Origin: an uncultured Campylobacterales bacterium
GTDB lineage: Bacteria > Campylobacterota > Campylobacteria > Campylobacterales > Sulfurimonadaceae
Assembly: GCA_903892995.1 (NCBI GenBank)
Contig: CAITKP010000043.1
Span: 1 to 50,706 of the forward strand
DNA: 50,706 nt
Reading direction: 5' to 3'
Both the position numbers and the translations under genes were made by a program. Numbering within the stretch: position 1 is the stretch's first letter; each line of letters opens with the position of its first letter. A model generated the notes under the pieces. The model did not search any database. It was not told where the DNA came from and saw only the letters and a list, made by a program, of their open reading frames with translations. This document shows, piece after piece, positions 24,983 through 33,550 of this stretch.

Positions 24983-25463
24983 ATATAAAAAGTAGTTCAG
25001 GATAGCCTGAACTACACTCATTAAAATTTTTACACTCATCATAATATTCTTGCACCCATCCAGCTCCAAAATAGGCCTTTTTAGTTACTTTAAGTGTTGC
25101 TCCAGCTTTTATGCCATAGGAGTTAAAATCTTTAAAATCCCCACCCATTGATGTATGTCGATAAAATGTTCCAAGATAGGGTCTCCAGTTTTCACTAAGA
25201 GGGTAATAGTAGTTAAGCGGAATTGTGATTTGTGAGATGCTTGGCTCACTTCCAAACCACTGTGTATAGCCAAGACCGATGGAAAGATCATCTACAAAAA
25301 AATAATCAGCATTCGCACCAAGGAGTGAGTATTGTTTTTGGCCCTCTTTAGTTGTGATGCTTCCACCTCCAACTAAAACGCCAAGAGCAATATTTCCTTT
25401 ATCAAAAATTTCTGCATTGGCAGAAATTGCAAGAAGTAAAAATGCAAGAACTGTTTTTTTCAT
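24972..25463 (-). CDS. Small outer-membrane beta-barrel protein
   Basis: A 163-residue protein with a clear signal peptide ending SANA (residue 17). Alternating beta strands follow (LGVLVGGGSI, LSIGLGYTQWFG, AYFGAGWV), as in OmpW- or OmpA-like eight-stranded barrels. It ends in Phe (LLFIFTF), the usual outer-membrane insertion signal. I cannot name the family. It is the last gene of the bioF-ABC-PBP1A run, 1 nt after the PBP gene. A terminator-like hairpin lies inside its last codons, before the stop. Confidence 0.7.
   Translation of the reverse strand: MKKTVLAFLLLAISANAEIFDKGNIALGVLVGGGSITTKEGQKQYSLLGANADYFFVDDLSIGLGYTQWFGSEPSISQITIPLNYYYPLSENWRPYLGTFYRHTSMGGDFKDFNSYGIKAGATLKVTKKAYFGAGWVQEYYDECKNFNECSSGYPELLFIFTF
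24985..25015 (-). terminator. Terminator-like hairpin inside the barrel-gene 3' end
   Basis: GTAGTTCAGG and CCTGAACTAC form a perfect 10-bp stem with a 4-nt loop. On the minus strand TTTTTATA follows directly. The stem lies over codons for about SSGYPELL, and the T run precedes the stop codon at 24974-24972. On the plus strand it also lies 9 nt after the leuA stop, but without a T run. Confidence 0.7.
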
Positions 25464-25464
25464 T

Positions 25465-27414
25465 TTAGAAAACTAATTGTTCAGTAGTTTTTTCTACGTC
25501 AGCGCTTTTTGGCGGTCTTGAAGTATTGGTGAAATACTCTGTTCTTCCTCCAACCTCTGCTGTAGTAACACCATCAGGTCTTGTAAAAGTTCTTTTTATC
25601 TCAGGATGCGCTTTTAAAACACCTTTGTAAAATGTTGCAAAAGCAGGCGCGGCTGTTCGTCCACCGGTTTCTGATCTCTTCATTGGTGTGTTGTCATCAT
25701 TTCCAAACCATACAATCGTTTCAATACTAGGAGAGTATCCAGCAAACCAAGCATCGGCATTTTTGTTTGTTGTTCCTGTTTTTCCAGCAACTTCAAGACC
25801 AGGCACTGCAGCAAGCGTTCCTGTCCCACGTCTTACAACATCTTGTAAGATTGTTGTAAGAAGATAGTTTTGTTCAGGAGAAGTTATTCTGCGTGAAGGA
25901 ACCTCTTTGTGTGTATAAACAAGCTTACCTTCTTTTTCTACTTTTCTGATGAGATAAGGTTGTACTTGTATGCCATCATTTGCAAATGAACTGTAGTATT
26001 GTGCCATTTCAAGCGGAGAGAGCGTAATAGAACCAAGTGCGATAGAAAGAACAGGCGGGATATTGACCATGCCATAATTTTTTAGTTTTGCTACCACCTT
26101 TTGAAGTCCTATATCCGAAACCATATTGATGGTTGCAAGGTTTTTTGAATGCACAAGTGCTTCACGAAGACTGACAACTCCTGCATAATCCTTTTCATAG
26201 TTTTCAGGTTGCCATAAAACCTCTTCACCATCTTTTTCATAGGTAAAAGTTTTAGCAAGGTCGGTGAGTTGTGATGCTCCAGAGTAGCCAAGATCCATAG
26301 CAATTTGGTAGATAAATGGTTTAAAAGCACTTCCTGGTTGGCGCTTGCCTTGAGTTACTCTGTTAAATGAACTCTGCGCATAATCAACACTTCCAACAAG
26401 GGCTAAAATCATACCCGTTGATGGATCAAGGCTGATTAGAGAGCCATTGAGTTTACTTGTCGCACTTGTATCGTTGCTATCTTTTGGTTTGGCACGAAGA
26501 ACAGCTTCTGTATATGCTTGCTTTATAGCAAAGTTCGCACTTTTTTGCATATCCATATCGATAGTCGTATAGATATCATATCCACCTGTTTTAATATCTG
26601 GAATCTCTAAAGAGAGTTGTCTCACAGCCTCATCAACAACGAATGGCGCTTGATTTTGTGTTAGAGTAGAATCAAATACTTGCGGTTGTTCTTTGCTCGC
26701 AATATCATGTGTTTTCTCATCGATCCAGCCAAGAGAGAACATCCTGTCAATAACACGATTTGCACGACCAAGAGATATTTCATAGTTTTTTGTCGGAGAG
26801 TAAAAACTAGGAGCTTTTGGAAGCCCGACTAAAATAGCGATCTCTTTAAGAGTTAGGTCTTTGAGATCTTTGTGAAAGTAGCCCTCAGAAGCTGTTCTGA
26901 TCCCATAATACCCATGTCCGAGATAGATTTCATTTAAGTATCGCTCTAAAATCTGCTCTTTTGTGAGCTCATTTTCAAGTTTAATTGCATAAATAACCTC
27001 GACCATTTTTCTTGATAGCTTTTTCTCTCGAGTTAAAAGAGTATTTTTGACAAGCTGTTGGGTAAGTGTACTTGCACCTTCTACCATTTTACCAGCTCGG
27101 ACATCTTTGAGCATCGCACGGAAAATCGCATCAAAATTGACACCTTCGTGCTCAAAAAATGATGTATCTTCTATCGCTAAAAGTGCTTCAATAAGTTGCG
27201 GGGGAACTTCTTTGAAAGAGACGTAGTATCTATTTTCAGCATCAAACATATTGGCAATTTTTTCACCATTTTTATCATAGATTTTTGTTGTAAGTGCGGG
27301 TGTATAATTGATGAGTTTATCTAAGTCATATTTGACTTGAGTATAGTAGTACCAAAATATGGCAAAAGGGGTGATAATAAGCAGTGCGATTGCGAAGATG
27401 AGATATTTTTTCAT
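25465..27414 (-). CDS. Penicillin-binding protein 1A (class A)
   Basis: A bifunctional peptidoglycan polymerase and cross-linker. The 649-residue protein has an N-terminal membrane anchor (about 5-24), then a glycosyltransferase-51 domain with EDTSFFEHEG (about 82-91) and GASTLTQQLVKN. The transpeptidase domain has SxxK in GSAFKPF, SxN in SKNLATI and KTGTT. Length is typical of PBP1A. It overlaps the ABC ATPase gene upstream by 4 nt, which suggests co-expression but no obvious shared role. Confidence 0.95.
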   Translation of the reverse strand: MKKYLIFAIALLIITPFAIFWYYYTQVKYDLDKLINYTPALTTKIYDKNGEKIANMFDAENRYYVSFKEVPPQLIEALLAIEDTSFFEHEGVNFDAIFRAMLKDVRAGKMVEGASTLTQQLVKNTLLTREKKLSRKMVEVIYAIKLENELTKEQILERYLNEIYLGHGYYGIRTASEGYFHKDLKDLTLKEIAILVGLPKAPSFYSPTKNYEISLGRANRVIDRMFSLGWIDEKTHDIASKEQPQVFDSTLTQNQAPFVVDEAVRQLSLEIPDIKTGGYDIYTTIDMDMQKSANFAIKQAYTEAVLRAKPKDSNDTSATSKLNGSLISLDPSTGMILALVGSVDYAQSSFNRVTQGKRQPGSAFKPFIYQIAMDLGYSGASQLTDLAKTFTYEKDGEEVLWQPENYEKDYAGVVSLREALVHSKNLATINMVSDIGLQKVVAKLKNYGMVNIPPVLSIALGSITLSPLEMAQYYSSFANDGIQVQPYLIRKVEKEGKLVYTHKEVPSRRITSPEQNYLLTTILQDVVRRGTGTLAAVPGLEVAGKTGTTNKNADAWFAGYSPSIETIVWFGNDDNTPMKRSETGGRTAAPAFATFYKGVLKAHPEIKRTFTRPDGVTTAEVGGRTEYFTNTSRPPKSADVEKTTEQLVF

Positions 27415-28100
27415 TGACGATAATTCCTATTTGCAAAGTTTGATTCTATAAGTGTTTTTGTATAAATATCTTGTGGATTTTGTAATACATTTGCCATTTT
27501 ACCAAATTCTATGACTTTTCCGCTTTTTATAACACATATTTCATCGCACAGCATTTGTGCGGAGTTGATATCGTGGGTTATAAAAAGAAGTTTATAAGCC
27601 ATCTTTTTTTGAAGGTGATGGACTAACTTGATAATATTTTTTCGAGTTTGCCCATCGAGTGCAGTTGTGGGCTCATCTAAAAGGAGTAGTTTTGGAGCGT
27701 TGCTAAGAGCGATGGCTATTACAACACGTTGTAACTGTCCGCCTGAGAGTTCTGGGGGATAGCGCTCTAAAAGTGTAGTATCAAGATCGACTTGCGCGAA
27801 AAGTTCTCTCTTTTTTTCTTCACTGAGATAAAATTGATCTTTGATTTTACAAAGTGGCGAGAGTGCAGTAAAAGGGTTTTGCGGTACAAAGCCAATAGTT
27901 TCTCCCGCAATAAGTTTAAAATCAGACTCTACATGTAAGGCAAGTTTCATCTCTTGAGGCAACATATTTAAAAGTGCTTTGATCGTAAGACTTTTTCCAC
28001 TTCCACTTTCTCCTACAAGTGCTAAGGATGAGTTGATGTCAAAAGCGATATCGACGAGCGTTTTCTCTTTATATGTGATATGAAGTTTTTTGACTTGCAT
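27411..28100 (-). CDS. ABC transporter ATP-binding protein, peptide/nickel type
   Basis: A 229-residue ATPase with Walker A GESGSGKS (about 32-39), Q-loop VPQNPF, signature LSGGQLQR, Walker B LLLLDEPT and H-loop THD. It resembles DppD/NikD-type ATPases, including the C-terminal NPQDIYTKTLIE segment. It is shorter than DppD and has no iron-sulfur-like Cys tail. No permease or binding-protein genes flank it; its neighbours are a bioF-like gene and PBP1A. The substrate is unknown. A near-copy of the palindrome (27929-27938) encodes LHVES. Confidence 0.85.
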   Translation of the reverse strand: MQVKKLHITYKEKTLVDIAFDINSSLALVGESGSGKSLTIKALLNMLPQEMKLALHVESDFKLIAGETIGFVPQNPFTALSPLCKIKDQFYLSEEKKRELFAQVDLDTTLLERYPPELSGGQLQRVVIAIALSNAPKLLLLDEPTTALDGQTRKNIIKLVHHLQKKMAYKLLFITHDINSAQMLCDEICVIKSGKVIEFGKMANVLQNPQDIYTKTLIESNFANRNYRQ

Positions 28101-29195
28101 TTAAAGAAGCTCTTTTACTTTGCGACACAAAGACTCAAAAACTTCTGCATCATCTTCGATTCTAGCGATGATACGAAGTATCGCTTTAGCAACTGTAGGC
28201 TGCCTTATCGCACCGATGATAAACCCATATTTGCGCAGTTCATCTCTTACATGTAAGACTTTTTGATTGTCGCCTAAAATGATGGGAATAATGAGTGAAG
28301 ATGTGCTTACATGTAAGATTTTTTGAGCAATCTCTTGGCGAGATCTGATCTCACGTTTTAAAATCTCTCTATTTTCTAAGATATATTTTAAAGAGTTGTG
28401 CGCAAGAAGCGTGTCATAAAGCGAGAGGGAAGTTGCGTATATAACGGGTTTTGCACGGTTTAAAAGGTACTCGATAATATGAGAAGATGCAAGAATATAA
28501 GCGCCAAAACTTCCATACGCTTTGCCAAGCGTGCCCATTTTTATATGATTGGGTTTAATCTCTATATCAAAAAGATCATAAACTCCCATAAGATAATCCC
28601 CAACAACTCCGCTGCTATGGGCTTCATCCACAATTAAAATCGCATTATGATTATCACAGATATTAAAGATCTCTTTTTCCATAAGATCGCCATCCATAGA
28701 GTAGACTCCCTCAACAGCAACGATCTTTCTTTTGGCCGAAGAGTTCTTTAAAAGTAGCTCGAGCTCTTGTGTATCATTATGCTTGAAAAAGCTTACATGT
28801 AAGCCATCTAAATTACTTGCTAAAACACCTGAAGCGTGAAACTTTTCATCCATAAATAGCGTATCGCCTTTGCGAACTAAGGCCTCAATAAGTGCGATAT
28901 TGGCGTTAAAACCGCTTCCCAAAACAATGGCATCTTCAAAACCGTTTGCCTCACAAAGTGCATCTTCAAAATCTTTGTGTATTTGATGGTAGCCATTGAC
29001 AAGTAAAGAGGCTTTTGGCGCATGAACGGGATTGTTTGAAAGTTGCTTACATGTAAGGGTGTGGAGTTCTTTATTGCAAGCAAGCCCTAGATAGTCATTG
29101 GAAGCAAAATCTTTTTGTTTATAATCAACAACTTCACGGGTTCTATGACGAGAAGATTTTTTGAGTGCCTGAAGCTCTTTTGCGTAGTAATTCAT
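28101..29195 (-). CDS. bioF: BioF-like alpha-oxoamine synthase (probable 8-amino-7-oxononanoate synthase)
   Basis: A PLP enzyme of 364 residues in the BioF/KBL family, probably making the biotin precursor from pimeloyl thioester and alanine. Motifs are ASNDYLGLA (about 31-39), SGFNANIA, DEAHSSGVVG near 192, and the PLP-lysine segment MGTLGKAYGSFG near 222-233. Related alpha-oxoamine synthases cannot be excluded because no other bio gene is adjacent. It contains four exact TTACATGTAA palindromes (28247, 28307, 28793, 29047), the densest cluster in the window: three read LHV and one TCK. Confidence 0.82.
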   Translation of the reverse strand: MNYYAKELQALKKSSRHRTREVVDYKQKDFASNDYLGLACNKELHTLTCKQLSNNPVHAPKASLLVNGYHQIHKDFEDALCEANGFEDAIVLGSGFNANIALIEALVRKGDTLFMDEKFHASGVLASNLDGLHVSFFKHNDTQELELLLKNSSAKRKIVAVEGVYSMDGDLMEKEIFNICDNHNAILIVDEAHSSGVVGDYLMGVYDLFDIEIKPNHIKMGTLGKAYGSFGAYILASSHIIEYLLNRAKPVIYATSLSLYDTLLAHNSLKYILENREILKREIRSRQEIAQKILHVSTSSLIIPIILGDNQKVLHVRDELRKYGFIIGAIRQPTVAKAILRIIARIEDDAEVFESLCRKVKELL

Positions 29196-29230
29196 GCCCT
29201 AATTATAGCATTAAGTAAGAAATAAAATTG

Positions 29231-29236
29231 TATAAT
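29231..29236 (+). promoter_or_regulatory. 6S RNA promoter, -10 TATAAT
   Basis: A consensus TATAAT four nt before the GGCC that opens the closing stem of the RNA; it predicts a transcript start at about 29241. Confidence 0.65.
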
Positions 29237-29239
29237 TTC

Positions 29240-29441
29240 GGCCTGAGCGGTTCGACTAAGTACTTATGAGAGGGTTCTACATTTTTATTTAGTGAACTGG
29301 TAGTTGTCCTTGTGTGATGATGATCTCGCTTGAGGTATGTTAACTCTGCCAAGAGACTGTCGCCTAAGAGGATTCTCGGTTTGCTAATTTTTTAGCTTTG
29401 AGAACCAAAGCTATTTGTACGACGGCTGCTTGGGCCTTTTT
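29240..29441 (+). ncRNA. ssrS: Probable 6S RNA
   Basis: The gap between the bioF-like gene and purD holds a structured RNA of about 200 nt with no ORF. GGCCTGAGC at the 5' end pairs fully (two wobbles) with GCTTGGGCC at 29428-29436, and TTTTT follows, so the closing stem also acts as terminator. Near the 3' side, GCTAA/TTAGC and TTCTC/GAGAA form a strong hairpin, and GAACCAAAG resembles the 3' region of other 6S RNAs. 6S RNA binds sigma-70 RNA polymerase in stationary phase. No SRP, RNase P or tmRNA signatures are present. The identity is inferred from structure and context. Confidence 0.7.
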
Positions 29442-29512
29442 AATTGTTTTTGCAAACTATTTGTAGATATTTTACATGAACTATTGAAGGTAAATTATTT
29501 TAAGGATTTTTG

Positions 29513-30778
29513 ATGAATATTTTGGTTGTTGGAAGCGGTGGACGAGAGTTTTCTATTGGGCGTATGTTAAAGAAAGATTCTGTAGTTGAGAAGCTTTATT
29601 TTGCTCCAGGAAATGGCGCTACTGACACACTTGGTGAAAATATTTCTATTAAAGATTATAATGAACTTGCAGATTTTGCGATTGCTAACAAGATAGACTT
29701 AACGATCGTTGGCCCTGAAGCGCCTTTAGTTGAAGGAATTGTTGATATTTTTAAAGCAAAAGGGCTTGTGATTTTTGGTCCAAGCAAAGAAGCAGCACGC
29801 CTTGAGGGTTCAAAAGTTTATATGAAAAACTTTTTAGCGAAATACAATATCCCAACGGCACGTTTTATCGAAACAGATTCGATCGATAAAGCATTCAAAT
29901 TTATCGATACACTTCCAACACCTATCGTTGTAAAAGCGGATGGTCTTTGTGCTGGTAAGGGCGTTATCATCGCGATGAGCCATGATGAAGCGAAGATTGC
30001 AGTTTCAGAGATGCTCAGTGGAAAAAGTTTTGGCGATGCTGGTAAAAATGTGATTGTTGAAGAGTTTTTAGATGGATATGAACTCTCGATGTTTGCGATT
30101 TGTGATGGAAAAGATTATATCCTCCTTCCAGCTGCACAGGATCACAAACGCTTAATGGATAATGATCAAGGGCCAAATACAGGTGGAATGGGCGCATACG
30201 CTCCAACACCTTTAGTGGATGATGTGATTTATCAAAAAGTAAAAGATCGCGTGATCCGTCCGACACTTGATGGGATGCAACAAGAGGGCGCACCATTTGA
30301 GGGTGTACTGTTTATCGGTCTTATGATCGTAAATGGCGAGCCGATAACTTTGGAATTTAATGTCCGTTTTGGTGATCCAGAGTGCGAGATACTTATGCCA
30401 CTCATGAAAACTCCTGCGCGTGAGCTTTTCTATAAAGCAGCAACTGGCAAGCTTGATGATTTACATGTAGAGTTTGAAGAGAAATTTGCAGTGGGTGTTG
30501 TGATGGCAAGTGGAAACTATCCATACAGCGACTCTATTCCTGCTGAGATCGTGGTTGATGAGATCGTGCATGAAGAGATTAAAGAGTTTACACATATCTC
30601 TTATGCGGGTGTGACAAAAGAGGATGGCGTTTTACTGGCAACGGGCGGACGTGTTTTAGTCTGTGTTGGCGTTGGCGATTCTATCAAACAAGCGCGTGAT
30701 AGAGCGTATATGCTTTGTGGACAAGTGCATTATGTAGGTAAAAAACTTCGTACAGATATCGCGTACCAAGCGCTTTAA
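29513..30778 (+). CDS. purD: Phosphoribosylamine-glycine ligase
   Basis: PurD performs the second step of purine synthesis, following PurF. The 421-residue ATP-grasp protein begins NILVVGSGGREF. It has TIVGPEAPL near 64, the ATP-binding VVKADGLCAGKGV, DHKRLMDNDQGPNTGGMGAYAP and LEFNVRFGDPE. AAGGA lies upstream of ATG 29513. It heads a plus-strand run with the RDD protein and lptD. A near-copy of the palindrome at 30461 encodes LHVEF. Confidence 0.96.
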   Translation: MNILVVGSGGREFSIGRMLKKDSVVEKLYFAPGNGATDTLGENISIKDYNELADFAIANKIDLTIVGPEAPLVEGIVDIFKAKGLVIFGPSKEAARLEGSKVYMKNFLAKYNIPTARFIETDSIDKAFKFIDTLPTPIVVKADGLCAGKGVIIAMSHDEAKIAVSEMLSGKSFGDAGKNVIVEEFLDGYELSMFAICDGKDYILLPAAQDHKRLMDNDQGPNTGGMGAYAPTPLVDDVIYQKVKDRVIRPTLDGMQQEGAPFEGVLFIGLMIVNGEPITLEFNVRFGDPECEILMPLMKTPARELFYKAATGKLDDLHVEFEEKFAVGVVMASGNYPYSDSIPAEIVVDEIVHEEIKEFTHISYAGVTKEDGVLLATGGRVLVCVGVGDSIKQARDRAYMLCGQVHYVGKKLRTDIAYQAL

Positions 30779-30787
30779 GAACTATTG

Positions 30788-31237
30788 ATGAACGAAGAGA
30801 TTGAAAATTTACTGCATCGTGAAGCGTTTACACTAGCCTCGATTCCAAAAAGGTCGTGGGCTTTTTTTATTGATGAACTATTGCTCTCCTTTCTTTTTAT
30901 TATTATTATCTGGGACTCTTTTGTCAGGGCGACAAGCTTTGAGGAGATGATCTCTTTGACAAACTCTTTTGTTTTAGAATATATGGCGATTAAGATTATT
31001 TACCAAACATTTTTTGTTTCTATGTATGGAGCGAGTATTGGAAAGATTCTTCTAAAGATCAGAGTGATTGAGATCTCTACGCTTCAAAAGCCTACACCTT
31101 TGGCTGCTTTTAATAGAGCTGTTTTTAGAATTATCAGCGAGCTACTCTTTTATTTAGGTTTTTTGTGGGGAATGTTGAATCCCACAAGACAAACATGGCA
31201 CGATTTTACCGCAAAAACATTGGTTATCAATGCCTAA
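30788..31237 (+). CDS. RDD family membrane protein
   Basis: A 149-residue protein with the RDD layout: KRSWAFFIDELLL at the first helix, a second helix near 60-80, the conserved YGASIGKILLKIRVI, and a C-terminal helix ending in RQTWHDFTAKTLVI. The family's general role is unknown; some members may be ion exchangers. The ATG at 30788 is preceded by weak purine-rich sequence. It overlaps lptD by 8 nt, so translation is probably coupled with lptD. Confidence 0.85.
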   Translation: MNEEIENLLHREAFTLASIPKRSWAFFIDELLLSFLFIIIIWDSFVRATSFEEMISLTNSFVLEYMAIKIIYQTFFVSMYGASIGKILLKIRVIEISTLQKPTPLAAFNRAVFRIISELLFYLGFLWGMLNPTRQTWHDFTAKTLVINA

Positions 31238-33434
31238 AATCTGGCTTTTTCTTCTTCTCTTTTCATCTTCGCTTTTTGCTGCTATTGCTGATACAAATAC
31301 TACAGATAGTGTTGCACTAGAAGATGATGCAAACAAAGTCGAAATCTATGCGACACATGTTGATAGTGAAAATGAGATTGTCAATGCTAGAGATGATGTC
31401 GTTGTTTTATATAAAGATTACTACCTCAGTGCCAAAGACGCGATTTATGATAAAAAAAGTGGAAATTTAGAACTTTTTGGAAATGTAAGAGCTGTACAAG
31501 GGGATAAATACCAGCTTTTAGGCGATTATGCAAGACTAAATATCTCAAAAAAAGAGAGAGAGTTTAAACCCTTTTATATGCTTGAACAAAAAAGTCAGTT
31601 ATGGGTGAGTGCTGATAAGGGAAATATTCAAGATAAATTTTATGATGTTACAACAGGAATGGTCTCAGGTTGTGATCCAAATAAACCTCTTTGGAAAATA
31701 AAGTTTAGCTCATCTAATTATAATGGTCAAGATAAATGGATGAACCTCTATAATGCTCGGCTTTTTATCTATGATATCCCAATATTTTATATGCCGTATT
31801 TTGGATACTCACTTGATACAAAAAGACGTTCTGGCTTGCTTATTCCTGCATTTGGAGTCTCGAGTGATGAGGGATTTTATTATGAACAGCCCATTTATAT
31901 TGCCGTTGATAATTGGTGGGATCTTGAGTTAAGACCGCAGCTTCGTAGTTCAAGAGGAGTTGGTTCTTATGAGACATTTCGATTTGCTGATTCTAAGGTT
32001 TCTAAAGGATCACTTAGCACAGGTTATTTTCAAGAGGGACAAAGTTATGTCAACTATAATGATTTAGCCCATAAAACACACTATGGATTTCACTTTAAAT
32101 ATGACAATAGTGATTTCTTAAATCAGTGGTTTGGACTTGATTTGAGTGGTCAGTCTGGTATCTATGCAGATGTGAGCTGGATGAACGATGTTGATTATAT
32201 CAACCTTGAAAAAGCAGATACAATCAACAATGTGACATCAAATCAATTGCTTTCTCAGATCAATATGTTCTATAACACTGATGACCAGTACATCGCGGCA
32301 TATCTTAAATATTATTTGGATCTTTCAACTGAGAGCAATGCAAAGACTATACAAAAACTGCCAACACTTCAGTATCATAACTATCTCTCAACACTCTTTA
32401 ACGATCATCTTTATTACAATGTAGATTTAACATCTGTGAACCTTTATCGAGAACTTGGAAAAAATGCGATAAGAAGTGATCTTAACATTCCATTGACGCT
32501 TCAAACATCACTTTTTAATGAGTATCTCAATGTAAGTTATCAGTCTCAATTTTATGCACAACACATTACTTTTAATGCTCAAGCAGATCAAAATAATCAA
32601 AGTACAAATTATGAAGATGGGATTTTTTTGAGACAATATAATATTTTTGATCTCAATACAAATCTCACAAAAGCTTATGATGATTTTACGCATACAATGG
32701 TTTTTGGAGCAAGTTACACCAAAGCTGGCTCGGATACAAACTATGGATTTTATGAGTCTGCTCCAAAATTGTGCCAGACAAATCCAACAGCTGATATCTG
32801 TCAGTTTTATACGGTAAACAATATTGTAGAGACGACAGCACTTAATTTTTCACAATATCTTTTCGACAAAGATGGAGATCAATTTATATACCACAGACTT
32901 TCTCAGCAGATCTCATCTGCAACAGGAAAAAGAGAGTTGGGCGATCTTGAAAATGAGCTTGATTATAAAGTGATAAAAAATGTCAGATATTATAATGATA
33001 CTTTTTACAACTATGACCGTCAGCTCATCGCAAAAACTTTAAACTCTCTCTCTTATCAAGATGAAAATATTGGTGCGCATATTTCCTATCTTTATAAAGA
33101 CACTTTTTTAGATCCGACTGCAGCTGCACCTCGATTTACAAAATATGTAACTTCTGGATTTTCATATAGATATAATGAACATTATAGATATTTTGCAAAT
33201 TACAATTATGATGTTGAAGCTGCAAAAAAGAAGAGTTCAGAAGTGGGGTTTTTATACTCTAAAAGATGTTGGGATTTTGGACTTCGTTATGTAGAAAATA
33301 TCCGTCCAATACTTCAAGCAAACAATCAGGCATCCTCTTTAGATGATAGATATATCTTTTTTACGATCACTTTAAAGCCTATAGGCGGTTCAGAGATAAA
33401 TTACAGAATTCCAAGCACGATACAAGGTCCATAA
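31230..33434 (+). CDS. lptD: LPS-assembly outer-membrane protein LptD
   Basis: LptD inserts lipopolysaccharide into the outer leaflet. The 734-residue protein has a signal peptide ending near LFAAIA, a periplasmic OstA/LptA-like jellyroll (about 30-170, with NARDDVVVLYKDYYLSAKDA) and a large C-terminal beta barrel (about 190-734, with SLDTKRRSGLLIPAFG). Only four cysteines remain after the signal: SGCDP, KLCQT, DICQF and KRCWD. This matches the number used in disulfide-controlled LptD maturation, but the positions differ from the E. coli pattern and the pairing is unknown. Confidence 0.93.
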   Translation: MPKIWLFLLLFSSSLFAAIADTNTTDSVALEDDANKVEIYATHVDSENEIVNARDDVVVLYKDYYLSAKDAIYDKKSGNLELFGNVRAVQGDKYQLLGDYARLNISKKEREFKPFYMLEQKSQLWVSADKGNIQDKFYDVTTGMVSGCDPNKPLWKIKFSSSNYNGQDKWMNLYNARLFIYDIPIFYMPYFGYSLDTKRRSGLLIPAFGVSSDEGFYYEQPIYIAVDNWWDLELRPQLRSSRGVGSYETFRFADSKVSKGSLSTGYFQEGQSYVNYNDLAHKTHYGFHFKYDNSDFLNQWFGLDLSGQSGIYADVSWMNDVDYINLEKADTINNVTSNQLLSQINMFYNTDDQYIAAYLKYYLDLSTESNAKTIQKLPTLQYHNYLSTLFNDHLYYNVDLTSVNLYRELGKNAIRSDLNIPLTLQTSLFNEYLNVSYQSQFYAQHITFNAQADQNNQSTNYEDGIFLRQYNIFDLNTNLTKAYDDFTHTMVFGASYTKAGSDTNYGFYESAPKLCQTNPTADICQFYTVNNIVETTALNFSQYLFDKDGDQFIYHRLSQQISSATGKRELGDLENELDYKVIKNVRYYNDTFYNYDRQLIAKTLNSLSYQDENIGAHISYLYKDTFLDPTAAAPRFTKYVTSGFSYRYNEHYRYFANYNYDVEAAKKKSSEVGFLYSKRCWDFGLRYVENIRPILQANNQASSLDDRYIFFTITLKPIGGSEINYRIPSTIQGP

Positions 33435-33457
33435 AAGCTTTACATGTAAGGGCTTTT
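33433..33457 (+). terminator. lptD terminator with a palindrome at its tip
   Basis: AAAAGC (33433-33438) pairs with GCTTTT (33452-33457). The loop between them is the exact palindrome TTACATGTAA (33440-33449), which can extend the stem. The left arm overlaps the lptD stop codon. Confidence 0.55.
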
Positions 33458-33489
33458 AGTCTTAGAGGAGTTCATCAGCTCTTTTAAGA

Positions 33490-33495
33490 TAGAAT
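33490..33495 (+). promoter_or_regulatory. Possible pnp promoter, -10 TAGAAT
   Basis: A near-consensus -10 box about 55 nt before pnp. A 12-residue reading frame (33523-33561) begins downstream and overlaps the pnp start; see findings. Confidence 0.35.
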
Positions 33496-33550
33496 GTTGG
33501 CACAACAAAAACGGATAAAAATATGATTGAAAAATTAGTAGGAGATAGAA

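Noticed and set aside
29240-29441. SRP RNA, tmRNA or RNase P RNA in the purD upstream gap
   Set aside because: None of the conserved loops (GGAAG tetraloop region, tRNA-like ends, GAGGAAAGTC) is present; the 6S-like closing stem fits better.
33139-33155. TTACA-AAATA-TGTAA in lptD as another long-form element
   Set aside because: The five-base centre bears no similarity to the 18-bp module and AT-rich chance matches of this kind are expected.
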